DNA of 64,000 bases from the NCBI RefSeq assembly GCF_027912675.1, contig NZ_CP115758.1, positions 1 through 64,000 of the forward strand, given 5' to 3'. Origin of the DNA: Paracoccus sp. SCSIO 75233. Lineage in GTDB: Bacteria; Pseudomonadota; Alphaproteobacteria; Rhodobacterales; Rhodobacteraceae. The translations under genes were made by a program, and so were the position numbers. Positions 42,085 to 50,611 of this stretch are shown in pieces (position 1 is the stretch's first letter; each line of letters begins with the position of its first letter). The notes beneath the pieces are model-generated. The model ran no database searches. It was not told where the DNA came from and was given only the letters and a program-made list of their open reading frames with translations.

Positions 42085-42583
42085 GTGGAGGTATCGGCCT
42101 GAGGCCGATCGCGCATTCGGCCATGCGGCCTCACCACGGCGCAGCACCCGGCGTCCCGGTTTGCCCGTCTCGCGAGCACGTCGCGCCCCGGCCGCTCCAC
42201 CGGATTACGCTCCGGTCTGTTTTGCGGGGCAAAACGATCCCGCCGCTCCATTCGTGTCCCGCGTCCGGGCAGCACCCTTTGCCTGCTCGCGTCGGGCAAA
42301 CCTGTCGTTAATCACACACACATGAGTGCGGAAGCATATCCTCCGGATGGCCCCCGAACCCGTCCGCGTCAAGGATCGCAAAACTTTTCGGCTAGGGGGG
42401 CCGGGGAGGAGAGGGCGGTCCAGTGTTCGATGACGCCCCCGTGGTGGGCGATGCGCCCGGAAAACTTTTGCGCCCGGCACGCCGGCGGCTGCGCCGTCCC
42501 TGACCCGGACAGTTTCGGCAACCAGGCATTCGGCCATGCCACCACACTCACGTGGTGGTCCACGAACATCTGGAGATGAGATC
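42085..42583 (+). repeat. Long duplicated leader, copy 2
   Basis: This is the counterpart of 40558-41061 with the same ordered blocks, including the CCACCAC/GTGGTGG hairpin at 42539-42558. It precedes the small zinc-ribbon gene at 42584. The two leaders are direct repeats about 1.5 kb apart enclosing the DUF2493 gene. Confidence 0.7.
42322..42579 (+). CDS. Open reading frame in leader copy 2
   Basis: This 85-residue frame (MSAEAYPPDGPRTRPRQG ...) is homologous to the one at 40798 but open further, through MRPENFCARHAGGCAVPDPDSFG. It runs almost to the ribosome site of the next gene. It may be a leader peptide or coincidental; no domain is recognised. Confidence 0.3.
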   Translation: MSAEAYPPDGPRTRPRQGSQNFSARGAGEERAVQCSMTPPWWAMRPENFCARHAGGCAVPDPDSFGNQAFGHATTLTWWSTNIWR

Positions 42584-42829
42584 ATGACCGACGAGAACAA
42601 GACCGAGGACGACCTTTGCCGACACTGCGACCGCACAGGCACGTCGCAGCGCGGAACTTCCACCGGGAAAGACCATCACGATATTGGCGGCCATGTCGTC
42701 CCCTGCGTCGCCTGCGGGAAAGACGCGTTGCGGACCGATTGGGAGACTATCGATGGCGGGAGCGTCAATTTCCACTGGCGGGAGGCCTGTGCGCATTGTT
42801 CGCACCTCAGCGAGTCTCTCTTCGCCTGA
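42584..42829 (+). CDS. Small cysteine-rich (zinc-finger-like) protein
   Basis: The protein has 81 residues from ATG 42584, with CTGGAGATGAG upstream. Three C-x-x-C pairs (LCRHCDRTG, PCVACGKDA, ACAHCSHL) and several His residues suggest a zinc-binding fold like DnaJ or zinc-ribbon proteins. Function is unknown. It is headed by the second copy of the duplicated leader and ended by a long hairpin. Confidence 0.65.
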   Translation: MTDENKTEDDLCRHCDRTGTSQRGTSTGKDHHDIGGHVVPCVACGKDALRTDWETIDGGSVNFHWREACAHCSHLSESLFA

Positions 42830-42919
42830 ACAGTACCTTTCATCGGGCGGCCCCGTCGCCCGGTGATCCCTCTCTCTAACCCTTCCACGCTCTCGACGAC
42901 TGCGACACCATCCATAAGT

Positions 42920-42953
42920 GCAGCCCCGCCCGGCTAAGGCCGGGCGGGGCTGC
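42920..42953 (+). terminator. Long perfect hairpin
   Basis: Perfect 15-bp arms GCAGCCCCGCCCGGC / GCCGGGCGGGGCTGC around TAAG. There is no T-run, so it is either a factor-assisted terminator or an RNA-stabilising structure after the 42584 gene. Confidence 0.6.
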
Positions 42954-43322
42954 TGCGCTCCTCAACTGTCTGTGGCCCCTCAGTCAGACGCAAATAACAT
43001 GAAGGTCGGTGGTGATCGATCGTCGGTCATGCCGGGCCCCTGCCGGCGGTTGCACCGCCGTCACCGCGCTCGCAGGTTCCGGCCGTGCCGGCCTCCACCC
43101 GGAACACGAGGCCCCTGGACGTGCTGAGTGGCATACCCCGGCGGCGGTCTCCTGACGGAGCCAGCCGGCGGGGTTGCCCTCATGCGCGCCAGAAACCCCG
43201 CGATCCGCCCGTCCGGGTGCAGATCGCTGGGGCGGGCGCAGCGCATCGACCGCGCCGCCCGATGACGGCGACCCGTCCGGGCCGACAACTCTGCTGCCAG
43301 ACCTGCGGCTGTATCACCGCCC

Positions 43323-43491
43323 CGGATCGCCACACAGGCGACGGGGAAGCCGAGCTTGAGGCAGACGATCGCGGTCGTGCCGATCGGGCGCACGCGAACC
43401 ATCGCGCCGACGCGTTGGAAGCGGGGGCGGACCTGGTCACGTCTGACATAACTCGACAGGACCGATGGCGGCTGAGGAGCGGGGTGCACAT
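43323..43491 (-). pseudogene. Decayed inverted copy of the 43681 gene
   Basis: On the minus strand the start region reads GGGGAGACCCAAATG, like the GGAGAGACCCAAATG of the intact gene. RPRFQRVGAM ... CLKLGFPVA then matches RTRFQRVGAM ... SLKLDFPVA of the intact copy. The start codon and the homologous part are in different frames, so the copy is broken. It and its roughly 85-bp leader are an inverted duplication of the gene at 43681. Confidence 0.65.
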
Positions 43492-43525
43492 TTGGGTCTC
43501 CCCTCTTTGCTCATAGATGTGGATC

Positions 43526-43646
43526 GCACGGGGTCGGGCGGTCCGTGCCCTCCGCTCACGCTCCGGCAAACACAAATACGGTTTCCACGCGCGGGGCGCG
43601 CGGACCCTCCGCATTTGTGTTTGCGGACCTCCCTTGCCCCCCGTGC
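43526..43646. repeat. Nested imperfect palindrome between divergent gene copies
   Basis: Outer arms are GCACGGGG/CCCCGTGC (43526, 43639). Middle arms CAAACACAAATACGG/CCGCATTTGTGTTTG (43567, 43609) match in 14 of 15. Inner arms are GC-rich. It arises from the two inverted leaders meeting head to head. It can form a cruciform or a strong 5' RNA structure. Confidence 0.65.
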
Positions 43647-43680
43647 CGGGTGATCCCCATCGCAAAAAGGAGAGACCCAA

Positions 43681-43887
43681 ATGACCAACCACTACGTCGC
43701 CACCGTTCCCGTCAAGTTCACCGACAACGAAGGTCAGGAGCGCACCCGCTTCCAACGCGTCGGCGCGATGTTCCGCAACACTCGCAACGGGGACGGCTCG
43801 GAGTTCTTCAGCCTCAAACTCGACTTCCCCGTCGCGGTCCAGGAGCTGGTGATGTTCCCGCCGAGCGCGAAGGAACCGCAGGAATAG
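43681..43887 (+). CDS. Small hypothetical protein
   Basis: This 68-residue beta-rich protein (MTNHYVATVPVKFTDNEGQERTRFQRVGAMFRNTR ... FFSLKLDFPVAVQELVMFPP) starts at ATG 43681, with AAGGAGAG upstream. A broken inverted paralogue lies at 43491. No known domain; it resembles small plasmid proteins of the DUF736 neighbourhood. A perfect terminator follows. Confidence 0.72.
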   Translation: MTNHYVATVPVKFTDNEGQERTRFQRVGAMFRNTRNGDGSEFFSLKLDFPVAVQELVMFPPSAKEPQE

Positions 43888-43901
43888 TCCGCCTCAAAGA
43901 T

Positions 43902-43925
43902 GGGCCGCCCTAGGGGCGGCCCTTT
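43902..43925 (+). terminator. Intrinsic terminator
   Basis: Perfect 9-bp stem GGGCCGCCC / GGGCGGCCC with loop TAG, followed by TTT, 14 bp after the stop of the 43681 gene. Confidence 0.78.
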
Positions 43926-44336
43926 CCCTGTTTCAGGGAAGGCTGCGCTGTACCCGGGAACCCCTGCCTTCGGCCGGCGTCCCCGGGAAGGCGTCAGGAC
44001 CGCAAGCGGTCCTGACGGGGGATATCAGAGATCGCCTGGAACAGGTCTGCCGGCCAGCCTCAAGGGGGCCATCCGGAATAACAGTCGGGCTACGCCCGCC
44101 GGTTTTTCCGGCAGAGATTTGGGCCGAGCCAAATCTGGCCGCCCTTGACCCTGTCCGTCAGCCCCGTCGGTGGAGGGATGCGCCGCCCCTCGCTTCCGTC
44201 CGAACACGGGTCCGTGTTCGGCCAGACCCTCGGGCGCGGGCATGACAACGGGCGGCCGAGGTGCGGTTGGAGATGGTCGGGTTTTCTGGGCCCTTCGGGC
44301 CGGGCCTCGCACCTGCGGTGCTCGGCTCGAAGCGGA
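43926..44336. other. Non-coding GC-rich region before the mobilisation genes
   Basis: About 400 bp with no convincing coding frame. It contains several short GC-rich inverted repeats (for example CCCGGGAA/TTCCCGGG-type near 43960-43990). As the sequence beside the relaxase operon, it may contribute to the transfer origin. Confidence 0.4.
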
Positions 44337-44419
44337 ATTCAAGGTCGCCTGGGGGCAATCTGCAATAATATTGTATTGACCGGTAAATATAGTTTCGTAT
44401 GATGAAGGCGACCTTGAAT
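44337..44419 (+). promoter_or_regulatory. 14-bp inverted repeat with AT-rich core, candidate oriT or mobC operator
   Basis: ATTCAAGGTCGCCT (44337-44350) and its exact complement AGGCGACCTTGAAT (44406-44419) enclose 55 AT-rich bases. The core includes a good promoter, TTGACC (44376) - 16 nt - TATGAT (44398). Position immediately before the MobC-like and relaxase genes makes it the best oriT candidate in the window. Confidence 0.5.
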
Positions 44420-44452
44420 GAAGGTGGCAGGAAATAGGGGGGCTTTCTTCGT

Positions 44453-45046
44453 ATGAGCCGGACCAAGAGACTGACACAGACGGAGCGGGCGGAGATTATC
44501 CGTGAGGCCGCAGCAGGTGTGGGGACTTCCGCGCTCGCGGAGCGGTTCGGGGTCACGCCGCGGGCCATCCAGTACACGTTGAAGGCGGACGAAGAACGCC
44601 AGAAGGATGCGGCCGTGGCGACGGCCGCGGTGACGGTGAAGCTGACACCAGAAGAGCTTGCTGCGCTGGATGAGGTGCTGTCCGCGGCGGGGATCGAGAC
44701 CCGCACGGAGGGGGTCCGGCGGCTGATCCAGGCGGCGGGGGGAACGTTCGTTCCGGACGCGAATCTGGCGGCTGAGATGGCGCGCTACCGGGCCTCCTTG
44801 CACGAGGTCGGCAACGGCGTCGTGCAGGTCGCCAAGCAGATGATGAAAGCCAGCCGGGAGGGGCAGGGGGAAGGCTCCGCGCCGAACGCAGAGTTGTCCG
44901 AACTGCGCCTCGTGCAGATGCGTGCGCTGGCGCGGTTCATCCTCGATTCCGCTGACGAGATCGACCTGCTTTTGCGCCGTCGTCGGGATGGGATGCGGCT
45001 CTCCGCCACTGCCGCTCTGAGGGAGTTCGCCCATGCGGCTGAATGA
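44453..45046 (+). CDS. MobC-like relaxosome accessory protein
   Basis: This 197-residue DNA-binding protein has an N-terminal helix-turn-helix (ERAEIIREAAAGVGTSALAERFGVTPRAIQYTLKA). A ribbon-helix-helix/MobC-like middle follows (VTVKLTPEELAALDEVLSAAGIETRTEGVRRLIQAAGG). It overlaps the relaxase start by 14 bp. It should bind oriT and help the relaxase nick it. It may repress its own promoter, which lies within the inverted repeat upstream. Confidence 0.75.
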   Translation: MSRTKRLTQTERAEIIREAAAGVGTSALAERFGVTPRAIQYTLKADEERQKDAAVATAAVTVKLTPEELAALDEVLSAAGIETRTEGVRRLIQAAGGTFVPDANLAAEMARYRASLHEVGNGVVQVAKQMMKASREGQGEGSAPNAELSELRLVQMRALARFILDSADEIDLLLRRRRDGMRLSATAALREFAHAAE

Positions 45047-47360
45047 TGCCGTCCATGACGTCACCGGAGAGATCTTCCGGGATGGCTGGAGCCGGATACG
45101 GGGCTCGATGCAAGGGCTGCAGGCGTCCCGGCAGAGGCAGCTCGTGCGCGCCGCTGCGGGGCATCGTGCGGCGGTCTTCAAGGCGATCCGGGGCGGGGGC
45201 ACGCATTCCAAATCCCAGCTCATGAACCAGCTTGATTACCTCACCACCAAGTCCTCGCATATCGTGGACAGCAGCGGGTTCCTGGATGGGAAGACGAGGC
45301 TTGAGGGATCGGAGATCAAGGACCTGACGGAGCGGTTCGCCAAGCGCTGGAGTGCGGGGTTCAAGCCCAAGCTCGGACAGACGACGCATATGCTGATGTC
45401 CTATCCGATCGGCACCCGGGGCGAGGACGTGCGCGACATCACCGCCAATGTCGCCGAGCGGTTCTTTCAGTCCGAAGAGGGACATTTCGACTACATCATC
45501 GCGGTGCATGAGGATCGCGATCACCCCCACGCACATATAGTTTTGAATCGCCGGTCGCAGGAGGGTGAGTTCTTCTTCCTGGGTCGCGATCACCGGTTCA
45601 ACTACGACGATTTCCGCCTCGCCATGGTGGAAGAGGCCGAGCGGTTCGGCGTGCGTCTGGAGGCCACGCGGCGGCTCGATCGGGGTGTCGTGCACTACCC
45701 GCCGCGCACCCGCGAGGTCTATGCGGCCAAGGTTGAGGGGCGGGCCGCGGAGCCACGGCCACGGGTCGGGGCCGATCTTGATCGCGCCCTCGAAGAGATC
45801 GCAAACACCCGGATCATCTATCACTCGCTTGCCGCTGAGGCCTCTGCGGACAACCGCGAGGACATCGCCGATGCCCTGTTCCGCTCGGGAGAGCTTCTGG
45901 CCAAGGGCGGCAAGCTGACTTTGGAAGGAGGCGTCTACATGGCAGAGGAGCAATCGTTCGAGGATCTGAGGACCCGTTATGCCGATCAGGTCGCGCGCGT
46001 CCAGGGCATGATCGATGCGAAGCCGGAGGCCGAACGGCCGCGGCTCGAGCGCAGCCTCAACGAGATCCAGTCGCGGCTCGCGCATATGCAGCCGCTAGGG
46101 CTCAGATCCGTGACATTGACCGAAAAGCCCTCGGAGGGCGGGGTCTATTCCGAGACCAATATCGATGCGGCCCGGCTCGACCGGTTGCGAGACCCCGAGG
46201 TGCGGGCGCAGGTCGACACCGCGCTGCGCGGGACCGGGATCAGTTCGTCCGTGGTGGTCGCCCGGATGGAAACCGGCGCGCAGAACGCCGCGCTCGAGCG
46301 GCAATGGATCGCTGACGATCTGGCGCGGGTGGCCGAGAGGGACGGTCTCAACCTCGAGCGCCGCGCGGATCTGGAGACGGCGCGCGAGACCCTCAACCGG
46401 GCCCATGTCCAGCTCGGCGTCGCGCTGGAGCGGGCAGGGGTCTTGCGTGAGGACGGTGTCGTGGAAGATCGCACCGTGACGGAGAGGGTCCATTATCATC
46501 GGGACGCCACTGAGGACATGGAGCGCGCCATCCGCCAGGACATGCGTTCGGAAGGTCTGACCGAAGACCAGATCGAGGCGCGGGAGTGGGAGATCGTCTC
46601 CCGCGCGGAGCGGCGTATCGAAGAAGAGCAACGCAGCTACCTCGATGCGCATCCCGAACTGCTCGCGCGCCCGGGCGACGTGATCGACCGGTCCGAGCCC
46701 TACCGGGAGCGCATCACCGACGAGGCCCGGGCCCGCGAGATCACCCGCGAAGTCGACCGGATCATGGAAGGTCGCGACGCGCGGACCCCCGTTGCGGATG
46801 CCGTCACGGACGAGTTCCGCGCGCGCTATCCCGATATGCCGTCGCATCTCGCCCGCGGGCTTGGCGCGACCTATGCTTCCGTCACCGATCTGCGCGACAC
46901 CGAGGCCCTCAACCAGGTCCGCCGCGACAACGAGTTGCGGGAGGTGGCGCTCGACCTGCGCGACGGGCGGCTTTCGGACGCGCGCGAGGGGGACGCTGTC
47001 GAGGGGGCACCGATCGCCGATCCGGACATCCGGCGGGTCGTCGACCATGAACGGGCCGGCAATCTGCAGTCGCCGTTCCAGGACGACGGTCAGCGACTGA
47101 CCTACCGCGACGCCGTCGAGCGCGAGCTCGACGCGGCGCAGATCGACCGGCTGCGGGACGGGGATGTCGACGTGCTGAAGACCCAGATCGAAGACCGTCT
47201 CGATCGGCTCTACGCCGCGAAGACCTACCTGCAGTCGGACGCGGCCACCGCCAACAGCGAGGCGACCCGCGCCGTGGTCGAGGAGATCGCCGACCGCGAG
47301 TTCGAGCTCCACCGCGCCGATCTTGTCGATGGCGAGACCGAGCGCGGGGAGACGCACTGA
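45033..47360 (+). CDS. VirD2-like relaxase (MOB family)
   Basis: This 775-residue relaxase has candidate nucleophile Tyr in LMNQLDYLTTKS (motif I). The histidine motif HEDRDHPHAHIVLN (motif III) lies near residue 155, with RLEATRRLDRG after it. It nicks oriT and pilots the strand into the VirB/VirD4 channel. A long charged C-terminal half (from about residue 300), with many Arg/Glu-rich helices, may carry the secretion signal or oligomerise. It is coupled to the VirD4 gene (overlap of the last base). Confidence 0.88.
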   Translation: MRLNDAVHDVTGEIFRDGWSRIRGSMQGLQASRQRQLVRAAAGHRAAVFKAIRGGGTHSKSQLMNQLDYLTTKSSHIVDSSGFLDGKTRLEGSEIKDLTERFAKRWSAGFKPKLGQTTHMLMSYPIGTRGEDVRDITANVAERFFQSEEGHFDYIIAVHEDRDHPHAHIVLNRRSQEGEFFFLGRDHRFNYDDFRLAMVEEAERFGVRLEATRRLDRGVVHYPPRTREVYAAKVEGRAAEPRPRVGADLDRALEEIANTRIIYHSLAAEASADNREDIADALFRSGELLAKGGKLTLEGGVYMAEEQSFEDLRTRYADQVARVQGMIDAKPEAERPRLERSLNEIQSRLAHMQPLGLRSVTLTEKPSEGGVYSETNIDAARLDRLRDPEVRAQVDTALRGTGISSSVVVARMETGAQNAALERQWIADDLARVAERDGLNLERRADLETARETLNRAHVQLGVALERAGVLREDGVVEDRTVTERVHYHRDATEDMERAIRQDMRSEGLTEDQIEAREWEIVSRAERRIEEEQRSYLDAHPELLARPGDVIDRSEPYRERITDEARAREITREVDRIMEGRDARTPVADAVTDEFRARYPDMPSHLARGLGATYASVTDLRDTEALNQVRRDNELREVALDLRDGRLSDAREGDAVEGAPIADPDIRRVVDHERAGNLQSPFQDDGQRLTYRDAVERELDAAQIDRLRDGDVDVLKTQIEDRLDRLYAAKTYLQSDAATANSEATRAVVEEIADREFELHRADLVDGETERGETH

Positions 47361-49384
47361 TGGGAGGGGTAGGGAAGGGCCGCCTCGCCCTCGGCGTCGC
47401 GCTGGTCACACTGGTCGCTATCGCGATCGGCTATGTCATCGCCTCGGCCGTGATCAGTTTCCGGGACCTGGGTTTCCGGGCCGAGATCGACTTCTTCTAT
47501 ATCGTGCAGAACTACCGCGCCATCGGGGCCGCCCGTCCCGACGACTTCCGCCTGATCAACCTGATCATGGGCGGGGCCGGGGTGGCGGGCCTCATGATGA
47601 GCCTTGCGATGTCGGGCTCGGCGCTCACCCGGTTCGGCTATACCCATTGGCAGACCCGCCGCGAGATGAAGCGGAACGGCTTCTTCGGCGCGCCGGGCAC
47701 GGGCTTTGTGATCGGCAAGCTTGGAAAGCCAAGCTCGCGTGCGCCGTTCCTGTGTTCCAAGACCTTTCCCCATGCGTTGATCGTAGCGCCGACCGGGCGC
47801 GGCAAGACCACCGGCTTCGTCATTCCGAACCTCCTGACCTGGCAGGGCTCAGCGGTGGTGCTCGACGTAAAGGGAGAATGCTTCGAGGCCTCGGCCCGCC
47901 ACCGGGCGGCGCAGGGTGACGAAGTGTTCCGCTTCGCGCCCACGGATTGGGAGGACAGGCGGACGCATCGCTACAACCCACTTCTGCGCATCTATGAGCT
48001 CAAAGACCCGGCCCGCCAGCAGATGGAGTTGCAGCTCCTGGCCACACTCTTCCTGCAGAACGACAACGACCGTGTTCAGGGGCTTCTCAAAGGGGGGATC
48101 GATCTCTTCGTCGCGGCCGGGCTACTCGCGTTCCAACGCCGCAGGCCGACGCTCGGCGAGATATACCGCATCGCCGCCTCGGGCGGGCAGAAGCAGAAGG
48201 AATATCTCGCGCGCGCCCATGAGGTCCAAAACGCCGCGGCGCGGCTGATCTTCACACGGCTGGCGTCCACCAACAACGATACGCTGACATCCTATGTCTC
48301 GCTCCTGATGACCTCGGGCCTCGATCAATGGCAGAACCCGGCGATCGACGATGCGACGGCGACCTCGGACTTCGACTTCCGGACGATCCGCAAGAAACCC
48401 TTCAGCGTCTACCTCGTCGTCCAGCCCCTCATGGTGAAACCCCTCGCACCTCTGATCCGGCTCTTCTTCTCGGACCTGCTGTCGGCGCTTCAGGACAAGG
48501 AACCGGGTCCGGACGAGCCCTGGCCGGTTATGATCATGCTCGACGAGTTCAACCGGCTCGGAAAGATGCCGATCGTGGCCGAGAGCATCGAGGTGCTGCG
48601 CGCCTATCGCGGGCATCTCGCGGTGGTGACCCAGACCATCCCGGCCATCGACGAGATCTACGGCGAGAACACGCGGCGCGCCTTGCAGGGCAACGCCGGG
48701 ATCAAGCTCTACCTGACGCCCTCCGACGAGAAGACCGTCGAGGAGCTGAGCAAGGCGGTCGGCAAGACCACGAAAACCGTCGTCACGCGGTCCCGCGCGG
48801 TCGGGAAGAACCCGTTCGAGGGCCGCAGCCAATCGGAGCGGACGGAGGAGGTGTCGCTCCTGCCCGAGGATGAGGCGCGGCGCCTGCCGCTCGACGAGAT
48901 CGTCGTCGTCGTGGACGCCCAGATGCCGGTCCGGGCCAAGCGCGTGGTGTATTTCGAGGACCCATTCTTCAAGGGCATCCATGCCGCCCAGGAGGGGGAG
49001 CTACCCTTCCCGACGGGGCCGGTCCCTCCGATGGGGGAATTGCCCCTGAGCGTCAGGGCGATGCCCACGGCGCCGCGGGGGTCAGGTCTCACGGAACGTG
49101 ATTTCGAGGCCAGGATGGGGCTAACAGAAGGCGGAGGGATTGCACCCCTTGAGTCCGGTCCGGCTCAAGCGCCTCGGCGCGGCCGCGCCGCTGTTCTTGC
49201 GGATGATCAGCGGCAGATGGAGATGGAGTTCGGGCGGCAGGCAGATCTGGAGGTGGAGGCTGCGTCCGAAAACGACGTCGCCCGAGTTCAGGACGCCGTG
49301 AGTGATCTCGAGCGGTTGGAGGCGGAGATGTCCGGTTCGGAAGCAAACGTCAGCGAGACGGGCGAGAAATTCGGGCTTGGCTGA
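47360..49384 (+). CDS. virD4: VirD4/TraG-type coupling protein
   Basis: This 674-residue ATPase links the relaxosome to the secretion channel. Two N-terminal membrane segments (LALGVALVTLVAIAIGYVIASAV and LIMGGAGVAGLMMSLAMSGSA) precede Walker A APTGRGKTTGFV. Walker B is VMIMLDEFNRLGKM, with AVVTQTIPAIDEIYG after it. The acidic C-terminal tail is long. It ends the plus-strand mobilisation operon; the minus-strand virB genes lie just beyond. Confidence 0.92.
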   Translation: MGGVGKGRLALGVALVTLVAIAIGYVIASAVISFRDLGFRAEIDFFYIVQNYRAIGAARPDDFRLINLIMGGAGVAGLMMSLAMSGSALTRFGYTHWQTRREMKRNGFFGAPGTGFVIGKLGKPSSRAPFLCSKTFPHALIVAPTGRGKTTGFVIPNLLTWQGSAVVLDVKGECFEASARHRAAQGDEVFRFAPTDWEDRRTHRYNPLLRIYELKDPARQQMELQLLATLFLQNDNDRVQGLLKGGIDLFVAAGLLAFQRRRPTLGEIYRIAASGGQKQKEYLARAHEVQNAAARLIFTRLASTNNDTLTSYVSLLMTSGLDQWQNPAIDDATATSDFDFRTIRKKPFSVYLVVQPLMVKPLAPLIRLFFSDLLSALQDKEPGPDEPWPVMIMLDEFNRLGKMPIVAESIEVLRAYRGHLAVVTQTIPAIDEIYGENTRRALQGNAGIKLYLTPSDEKTVEELSKAVGKTTKTVVTRSRAVGKNPFEGRSQSERTEEVSLLPEDEARRLPLDEIVVVVDAQMPVRAKRVVYFEDPFFKGIHAAQEGELPFPTGPVPPMGELPLSVRAMPTAPRGSGLTERDFEARMGLTEGGGIAPLESGPAQAPRRGRAAVLADDQRQMEMEFGRQADLEVEAASENDVARVQDAVSDLERLEAEMSGSEANVSETGEKFGLG

Positions 49385-49454
49385 GCCGCCATGCGGGCGA
49401 CACGAAAGAATGTCGCGATGGTGTCTTGTGGCCACGGCCTTGAGCCGACCATTG

Positions 49455-50024
49455 TCACGGGTGAAGAAAGCCAGGGTCGTCGCGCTCTGGTCGAGGGGCT
49501 CGCTCAATCGTCGCAGGGTCGATCTCACGCATCGTCAACTGGGCGTTCACCCTGCGGGCCGCGGGGCCCGCACGAAACCACTTCGCGGCGGAAGCCAGGT
49601 TAAAGCGCGGACGACGCTGCCCCTTTGCCGGGTTTGCGGCCTCCATCAGAACCTCGATCATTTCATCGATGCGGTAGAGGCCACCCGCAACGGGGAGGGG
49701 CATCTTGCGCTGCTGGAGCGCCTGTCGCTTTATCTCGAGCTTCTCGGCGACATCCGCGAGAGACACCAGGTCGGGACGGACCTCGCGCAGGACTGTGCCT
49801 TGCGGCAGCGCCTTGATCAGAGCCCGCGCCGCTTCAAGGATCGCGCTCTCGGCCTCATCCCCTTCAAGTTCCAGTTCTACACCCAGAAGACCGGCGTGAC
49901 CGGTGCCCACGAGCGCATCTTCAAAACCCGCCTCGAAGATCGCGTCAGAGAGCGAAAACGCATCGTGCTCTCCGTCGGGGAGTGCAAAGACCAGTTCGAA
50001 TTCGAATTCTTCAGCCATTGGCAT
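49455..50024 (-). CDS. Putative antitoxin / DNA-binding partner of HicA-like protein
   Basis: This 189-residue protein has an N-terminal alpha-beta half (EFEFELVFALPDGEHDAFSLSDAIFEAGFEDALVGTG). It is followed by a helix-turn-helix (SLADVAEKLEIKRQALQQRKMPLPVAGG) that could bind the palindrome at 50304. It overlaps the preceding small gene by 14 bp. The pairing and order suggest a toxin-first module of the HicAB/HigBA kind. The family is not recognised with certainty. Confidence 0.6.
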   Translation of the reverse strand: MPMAEEFEFELVFALPDGEHDAFSLSDAIFEAGFEDALVGTGHAGLLGVELELEGDEAESAILEAARALIKALPQGTVLREVRPDLVSLADVAEKLEIKRQALQQRKMPLPVAGGLYRIDEMIEVLMEAANPAKGQRRPRFNLASAAKWFRAGPAARRVNAQLTMREIDPATIERAPRPERDDPGFLHP

Positions 50025-50280
50025 TACCTTCGTCGTTCTTCTGAAGCTTCACGCAGGCCAGGGCCTTCTGTCGGATCTTTTTCGCGAACTGCTGTGGATT
50101 CTTCGGGGTCGACCAGACAGACATCTGACAAAACTCGCCACAGCGGCAATCCTTATCGTTGGCCGGGCATCGGAGGATCCCCCACGCGTGCCCCTTGCCC
50201 TCAATAAGGTCCCATCCCAGCTCTTCGAGCTCCTGGATGACGGCCTCGATTTCCTTTGACGTGTGCTTCTTCCTTGGCAC
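50011..50280 (-). CDS. HicA-like small protein with cysteine cluster
   Basis: The protein has 89 residues from GTG 50280. The first part, EIEAVIQELEELGWDLIEGKGHAWGILRC, resembles HicA mRNA interferases (helix, then a GxGHxx strand with the catalytic-type His). An unusual CPANDKDCRCGEFCQ cluster follows, then STPKNPQQFAKKIRQ. It is likely the toxin of a pair with the helix-turn-helix gene that it overlaps. The cysteine insertion is not part of classical HicA. Confidence 0.6.
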   Translation of the reverse strand: MPRKKHTSKEIEAVIQELEELGWDLIEGKGHAWGILRCPANDKDCRCGEFCQMSVWSTPKNPQQFAKKIRQKALACVKLQKNDEGNANG

Positions 50281-50303
50281 CCTAGATACCCCACTTTCTT
50301 AAA

Positions 50304-50317
50304 TTGTCAAGTGACAA
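50304..50317 (-). promoter_or_regulatory. Perfect palindrome in the promoter of the HicA-like pair
   Basis: TTGTCA-AG-TGACAA lies 24 bp before the GTG at 50280. On the minus strand it contains TTGACA, with TATCTA 16 nt downstream, so it would be an operator over the promoter. Confidence 0.6.
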
Positions 50318-50611
50318 GTTAATAGCTCAGCAAAACGTCGCTGCAATTTACTGTCCGCTACCGGCAATTTCCCATAGGAAGCTTGCCGTCAAATGCTTTG
50401 ATGTGAGAACGGGATACAGGACGGACGTCCCAGACAGAAACACCGGCGCGGATGCCGTTGCGTCTGATCCTGTAGCAGTGTGCCGTCCCCAGACGCGGCA
50501 CGATGCCACCAACGCAAAACCATTCATGCTGTCTGTCATGATCCCAGCAGGCAGCAAAGGTTTGACCTGCGAACAGCCTGTTCCGGCTAGTCGTGCCACC
50601 TCCGGTCAACT
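50318..50611. other. Intergenic region after virB6
   Basis: About 290 bp between the virB6 stop and the HicA-like promoter. Short frames exist on both strands, but none has a start signal or recognisable product. Nothing convincing seen. Confidence 0.4.

Noticed and set aside
40558..42583. CRISPR-like repeat region
   Set aside because: Only two long imperfect repeats, no short regular spacers and no cas genes.
43061..43489. Minus-strand 142-residue protein
   Set aside because: Its one meaningful stretch (RFQRVGAM ... LKLGFPVA) is the decayed inverted copy of the 43681 gene. The rest is GC-rich read-through, so I list it as a pseudogene instead.
45033..49384. Integrative conjugative element rather than a plasmid
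   Set aside because: The repABC operon and partition palindromes favour an autonomous replicon. No attachment sites or tRNA gene flank the transfer region.
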